Below, piece after piece: positions 63,441 through 64,000 of a stretch of 64,000 nucleotides of DNA. The stretch's first letter is position 1. The number at the start of each line of letters is the position of its first letter. The stretch spans positions 1 to 64,000 of the forward strand of contig CAXXRP010000005.1 of NCBI GenBank assembly GCA_963662375.2. Reading direction: 5' to 3'. The notes under the pieces are model-generated. The model saw nothing but the letters and a program-made list of their open reading frames with translations, was not told the origin of the DNA and ran no database searches. The translations under genes were made by a program, and so were the position numbers. Source of the DNA: UBA11612 sp963662375. Lineage in GTDB: Bacteria; Pseudomonadota; Alphaproteobacteria; Rhodospirillales; Rhodospirillaceae.

Positions 63441-64000
63441 ATGAAACTCGATAAAACACTGTTTCCACCTCTTTTTCGAGAGGTGAAAAATGTGCAAGAG
63501 ACCTTGAGGACATATTGCATCCCGGGTGATTCAATCCCTCTTCCTATGGATAATCTGCAGTTCGCCATTGAACAAACATACAATGTCACGATTGAGTCAC
63601 GTACCGCTCCTCTTGACTCACCCTTGGTTCACGGCGTTTTCGAGAGATACACCAATAAATCTGTCCTATACATTGATGACGAATTAAATTCGGCATGGAC
63701 TCGCTACGTATTTGCAAAAGAAGCACGTCACCACCTTATTAACGGTGATGAGTTTGTGACTCTGGACCTGGCAACAGTCATTGAGGCTATTGTTTTGGAT
63801 GACCCAGAGTTCAACGGAACCACTGCCCCTAGCCTGGATGTTCAAGCAGAGATATTAACCAAATTTGCCGCGATAGAACTGCTCTTTCCTTTAGAATTTA
63901 GGGATCAGTGTAAAAAAGAAATCGAGAGCGGAGATAAATCAACTTATGAGATATCTGTATATTTTGATATCCCAGAACATTTAGTTCAGATCGCCTTGAC
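63441..64000 (+). CDS. ImmA/IrrE-like protein with altered zinc motif (cut by window end)
   Basis: The frame is open from ATG 63441 to the right edge, 186 residues visible. NLQFAIEQTYNVTIESRTAP, SVLYIDDELNSAWTRYVFAK and the helix AKEARHHLINGDEF resemble the ImmA/IrrE (DUF955) metallopeptidase core, followed by LDVQAEILTKFAAIELLFPL. The zinc motif, normally HExxH, reads K93-E94-A-R-H97, so the first zinc ligand is missing. Relatives cleave phage repressors or sense damage; a non-catalytic regulatory role, or different metal binding, is possible here. TGGGG lies upstream as a weak Shine-Dalgarno. Confidence 0.6.
   Translation, partial: MKLDKTLFPPLFREVKNVQETLRTYCIPGDSIPLPMDNLQFAIEQTYNVTIESRTAPLDSPLVHGVFERYTNKSVLYIDDELNSAWTRYVFAKEARHHLINGDEFVTLDLATVIEAIVLDDPEFNGTTAPSLDVQAEILTKFAAIELLFPLEFRDQCKKEIESGDKSTYEISVYFDIPEHLVQIAL

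Overview
The window is a piece of a GC-rich alphaproteobacterial chromosome. The conserved blocks hrcA-grpE, dnaK-dnaJ-dapB-nth and mutS / glnD-murJ-trpS, a TIGR02186 family gene beside a TauE/SafE permease, and a GnnA/GnnB-like pair beside msbA all point to a Rhodospirillales-like lineage. The assignment to order is inference.

Bases 1-12297 are an integrated mobile island. It ends at a 3' fragment of tRNA-Gly(GCC) at 12249-12297, with an intact tyrosine integrase beside it and a row of 11-bp-spaced repeats between integrase and tRNA fragment. Going left, the island holds two DNA-binding genes, a second (frameshifted) tyrosine recombinase, a ribbon-helix-helix gene under a 22-bp perfect palindrome, a DUF4258/HTH toxin-antitoxin-like pair, and an unknown secreted protein lying between two directly repeated IS21-family copies, both with broken istA.

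Bases 12410-28940 are a cell-surface glycan region: a broken SPINDLY/OGT-type transferase, msbA, a DegT aminotransferase plus Gfo/Idh oxidoreductase pair, an Atg22-like MFS transporter, purH, and a nonulosonic (legionaminic/sialic) acid locus. That locus has a CapD/PglF-type dehydratase, a PtmA-like SDR, a NeuD/PglD-type acetyltransferase, NeuB, NeuA, NeuC and a class III aminotransferase. The PtmE-like guanylyltransferase is gutted by an internal deletion, and a GDP-fucose-synthase-like gene survives only as its 3' end.

Bases 29000-62000 are mostly housekeeping genes in long intact frames: TauE/SafE, TIGR02186, UspA, NifU, RutE-like, trpS, murJ, glnD, mutS, malic enzyme, AmpG-like, typA, adenosine kinase, bactofilin, nth, dapB, dnaJ, dnaK, alkB, a PQQ/sorbosone-type dehydrogenase, grpE and hrcA. 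Broken genes lie between them (methyltransferase, phoR, hydantoin racemase, EI24/CysZ-like, GNAT). From 62043 to the end a second accessory patch begins: an IS1-family transposase, a small unknown gene, and the start of an ImmA/IrrE-like gene whose HExxH motif is altered to KExxH.

No gene-free stretch exceeds 300 bases outside the insertion sequences. The larger gaps (14851-15099, 25264-25478, 42328-42543, 57077-57330, 62901-63153) look like promoter or leader regions in which I recognise no RNA gene or riboswitch. I see no rRNA, intact tRNA or CRISPR array.
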